Part shown: in pieces, positions 61,815 to 64,000 of the stretch
Layout of the letters: each line of letters starts with the position of its first letter
Position numbering within the stretch: the first letter of the stretch is position 1
DNA from: Bacteroides propionicigenes
GTDB taxonomy: Bacteria; Bacteroidota; Bacteroidia; Bacteroidales; Bacteroidaceae
Length of the DNA: 64,000 nucleotides
NCBI RefSeq assembly: GCF_018390535.1
Contig: NZ_JAHBBW010000003.1
Location: forward strand, 248,001-312,000
Direction of reading: 5' to 3'
Program-made: the position numbers and the translations under genes
Notes under the pieces: generated by a model
Seen by the model: only the letters and a program-made list of their open reading frames with translations
Database searches by the model: none
Told to the model about the DNA's origin: nothing

Positions 61815-64000
61815 TTAATAAAGTTTCCAATCTCCCTGGTCGAAGTATTCCATGAATTCTTTGCTGATTTCACCGTCATTTTCGGCAATCTTGTGATATT
61901 TGGTCTCCATTTTTATGATTTCATCAAGCATCTTACAGGCTTCGTCAAATGCCAGCGCATTGTCGTAACTCCATTCATATAGTTTGTTGGCGCGTATAAA
62001 TAGGACGAGTTTTAAGTATTTAGTCAGTGCATTGACTGGCATTTCTTTTAGAATTTTTTCCGCTTCTCGATTGTAAAGGTCAGTTTCCATAGCCATACAC
62101 ATTACTATGTTGTTCATGGGAGATGATGATTTTACCAGTTGGAAAACTTTTTTCCGTTCTTCTGACTCTTTGACGTTAGCTGCACCTCGGTAGTCATAAT
62201 ATCCGCCGAGGCAGTTGGCAAAAGCCTTTATCATTTGGAAACGTTCCGTATCGGGCAATAACCCGGCCAATATACTTGCGTCATCAAAATTATAGGCGCG
62301 TATGTACATGGCCAGTTGATTGGCTACGACAACTTCGGGATTTACTTCTGTTTCTATAACACTGATACCATCGTTGAAACGATCAACAAGGTTCACCTTA
62401 CGTGTAATGTCTACCAATGGTTTCAAAACTTCTATATCGAATGTATCTCGGCGCAACAATGCTATGGCAAGGTTGTTTGCGGCCAAAATCCAGGGCTTTT
62501 CTTTCCCTTTCAGATCATAGGCCATTGTTTCCTTATAAGCGCGACGGAATATTTTTTCCGCTTCTTTCGGGTCTTTAACCATTTGGAAAAGGTGCCAGTA
62601 TTCGTATCGGGTGAATTGTTTTTTCCCTTCACGATAGTTTGGATCGTTTTGGTAGCGGTCCAGAATTTCATCCGGATTCAATTCCCGGAAAATCTCGTGT
62701 TTATATTCATATTGGACGGTACGTAGTCTTGGCAACCGTTCTTTTATGGTTGTTGCGTAGTAAGGGAGACGTGAAATGGTAGCAAACTGGGCATCTGGAT
62801 TTTTAAATTTCTTTGTGACGGCACGTATTTCTTCGGCCTCATTCAATAAAGAATCCTGTTCCAGCAAGTCTGCCACTTCGTCCCATGTTGCTACACGCGT
62901 CTCAGTGGGATGTTTGTATACACGCTTCCATTTTTCGGCAGGGATTACAGAAGTTATCTGTTGAAGAGCAAAGTTCGTACGTTCCTTTGCCAATGCGAGA
63001 TTGCTGGCATACCGACCTTCGGGGGATGATACACCTGTAATCTTGAATTCTTTCAGTGTAGTACCTTCTCCATTGATGATTTCCAGCAAATTGTTTTTTA
63101 GTTTGTTCATCTGCAGCTCGTTATTCGGGTCTTCCGGATCAAGCTGTGCTTTGCCTACAAGAAAGGTGAGTGAGATATTTCCGGCTGTATTCCGTCGTTC
63201 ACGACGCGGAGTCTCTTTATATTTATTGGGATCCAGTGCAAAGTCCGGAAAAGAGAATTCCAGAAACTGCAAAGGGCGTTTAATTTTGCAGGTGGTTAGT
63301 TTCCATTCGTCTTGATAGGTGGGATGTGTATAATCTGCGATAATAACTTTGGTTAGTACACTGTAGATACGGCGCGGATCGGGTACGGGTACGGAATCTT
63401 TAACTATCAGGTCAAAACGTTCCTCATTCAGTGCACGTCGTTGGTTGATGAAAGGTGCCAGTATATCATTCTTCATGTTATATGCCATACGTCTGTCTTG
63501 CGTCAATCCGTATTCTACACCGTCTATTACAGTAGGGTCTATATATCTTACTGTATCTTCTGTGGTACAGTCCAGTACGTAGGGTTGCATGATGAGCCGG
63601 CGGTTTGCAGCTCCGTAATTGTTGGGAATAGTGACGGAGTTGTCTACAATGAGTTTGTTGCCCACTATTTTTCCGGCTACCGGCTTGGGTTGCGGGCGCT
63701 TACTTTCTGCTACGACTTCTACTTCATCCAAGGCAATGCCGCCATCGATGGAGAGGTCGATGGTTTGTTTATAATTTACTTCCAGCAGTTCGCTTTTCAT
63801 GGCTACGCGGAAGATGAGAGCGCCATTTTCTGCTACTCGTATTTCATAATATCCGTCCGGACCGGCCACAGCATCTGCATCAGACATCATAGTACCGCCA
63901 CCGCCTTCCAGTTGTTTAAGTGCGTCGCGTGCTGCGGCTACGGTGTTGAAAGCAAAAACATAGACTTTCTCGGTTACAGGAAACGGGCGTGCTTTTTTTT
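61815..64000 (-). CDS. OmpA-like domain protein with helical repeats (partial, 5' end outside window)
   Basis: The frame is open to the window end, so the first ATG at 63890 is not the real start; upstream codons read ...PVTEKVYVFAFNTVAAA. The N-terminal part is a Bacteroidetes envelope beta domain (GPDGYYEIRVAENG). A stretch ITGVSSPEGRYASNLALAKER resembles the peptidoglycan-binding OmpA motif. The C-terminal 300 residues form TPR-like helices. Co-directional with the triple-barrel protein 28 bp downstream; together they may be an outer-membrane to cell-wall complex. Confidence 0.65.
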   Translation of the reverse strand, partial: KKARPFPVTEKVYVFAFNTVAAARDALKQLEGGGGTMMSDADAVAGPDGYYEIRVAENGALIFRVAMKSELLEVNYKQTIDLSIDGGIALDEVEVVAESKRPQPKPVAGKIVGNKLIVDNSVTIPNNYGAANRRLIMQPYVLDCTTEDTVRYIDPTVIDGVEYGLTQDRRMAYNMKNDILAPFINQRRALNEERFDLIVKDSVPVPDPRRIYSVLTKVIIADYTHPTYQDEWKLTTCKIKRPLQFLEFSFPDFALDPNKYKETPRRERRNTAGNISLTFLVGKAQLDPEDPNNELQMNKLKNNLLEIINGEGTTLKEFKITGVSSPEGRYASNLALAKERTNFALQQITSVIPAEKWKRVYKHPTETRVATWDEVADLLEQDSLLNEAEEIRAVTKKFKNPDAQFATISRLPYYATTIKERLPRLRTVQYEYKHEIFRELNPDEILDRYQNDPNYREGKKQFTRYEYWHLFQMVKDPKEAEKIFRRAYKETMAYDLKGKEKPWILAANNLAIALLRRDTFDIEVLKPLVDITRKVNLVDRFNDGISVIETEVNPEVVVANQLAMYIRAYNFDDASILAGLLPDTERFQMIKAFANCLGGYYDYRGAANVKESEERKKVFQLVKSSSPMNNIVMCMAMETDLYNREAEKILKEMPVNALTKYLKLVLFIRANKLYEWSYDNALAFDEACKMLDEIIKMETKYHKIAENDGEISKEFMEYFDQGDWKLY

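Noticed and set aside
1..64000. CRISPR arrays, rRNA genes, insertion sequences, riboswitches
   Set aside because: No regular spacer-repeat pattern, rRNA-like sequence, transposase or recognisable riboswitch was found by reading; short or divergent ones could be missed.

Overview
The window is chromosomal DNA of a Bacteroidales bacterium, most likely a Bacteroides species. The pointers are the TTG-N19/20-TAnnTTTG promoter pattern upstream of several genes, two S46 dipeptidyl-peptidases, an anaerobic sulfatase-maturase-like radical SAM protein, an HU protein fused to a winged helix, a Rho with a long disordered insert, a FeoA-FeoB fusion, and the aspA / dcuB / asparaginase / porin cluster. No rRNA and no CRISPR array were seen. 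There are two tRNA genes (His and Cys).

Left chromosomal part (1-33.5 kb). In order: the end of a PHP-domain protein; a minus-strand run with two thioredoxins, tandem S46 peptidases (one with a DPP11-type and one with a DPP7-type specificity residue) and a radical SAM maturase; a DUF4369 lipoprotein; an acyltransferase; a sigma factor / membrane protein / phosphoesterase operon; a glycosyltransferase, pyrC and stand-alone MetH-reactivation operon; mfd; an HU-winged-helix protein; tRNA-His; folD-capA; ffh; a pair of TPR histidine kinases, of which the downstream one has lost most ATP-binding motifs; rho; a flavodoxin/ferredoxin protein; tilS; and feoAB with its Cys-rich partner.

Integrated island (33,497-53,308, about 19.8 kb, visibly AT-rich). 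It sits in the 3' end of tRNA-Cys. A 14-bp piece of the tRNA 3' end is repeated at 53,295, followed there by a perfect 15-bp-stem hairpin that looks like the displaced native terminator of the tRNA. The island holds a tyrosine integrase, an excisionase-like HTH protein, a P4-type primase/helicase, a Toprim-like protein, a Rep-like protein, a DnaB C-terminal-domain helicase, an HU protein and a DUF4406 protein. No capsid, tail, portal or relaxase gene was recognised, so it resembles a plasmid/phage-satellite hybrid rather than a full prophage or conjugative transposon. Three cargo modules stand out: (a) DUF1643 / lipoprotein / MORN-like secreted protein, facing a small XRE regulator across a promoter with a palindromic operator; (b) a WYL regulator with two phosphoesterases; (c) at the integrase-proximal end, a three-gene operon of a small protein, a five-TM histidine kinase and a response regulator with an unrecognised non-HTH output domain. 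Module (c) is the best candidate for an undescribed, possibly defensive, two-component system. Several non-coding signals organise the island: a 45-bp composite element duplicated upstream of the integrase and the DUF4406/HU genes, three repeats with exact 21-bp spacing upstream of the excisionase gene, and a perfect 17-bp inverted repeat between the primase and Toprim genes.

Right chromosomal part (53.3-64 kb). Two inverted-repeat elements lie next to the right att site. They are followed by a porin / asparaginase II / DcuB operon divergent from aspA (asparagine to aspartate to fumarate, with dicarboxylate exchange), a TlpA-like thioredoxin, an outer-membrane protein with a threefold internal repeat, and a partial OmpA-like partner running off the window.
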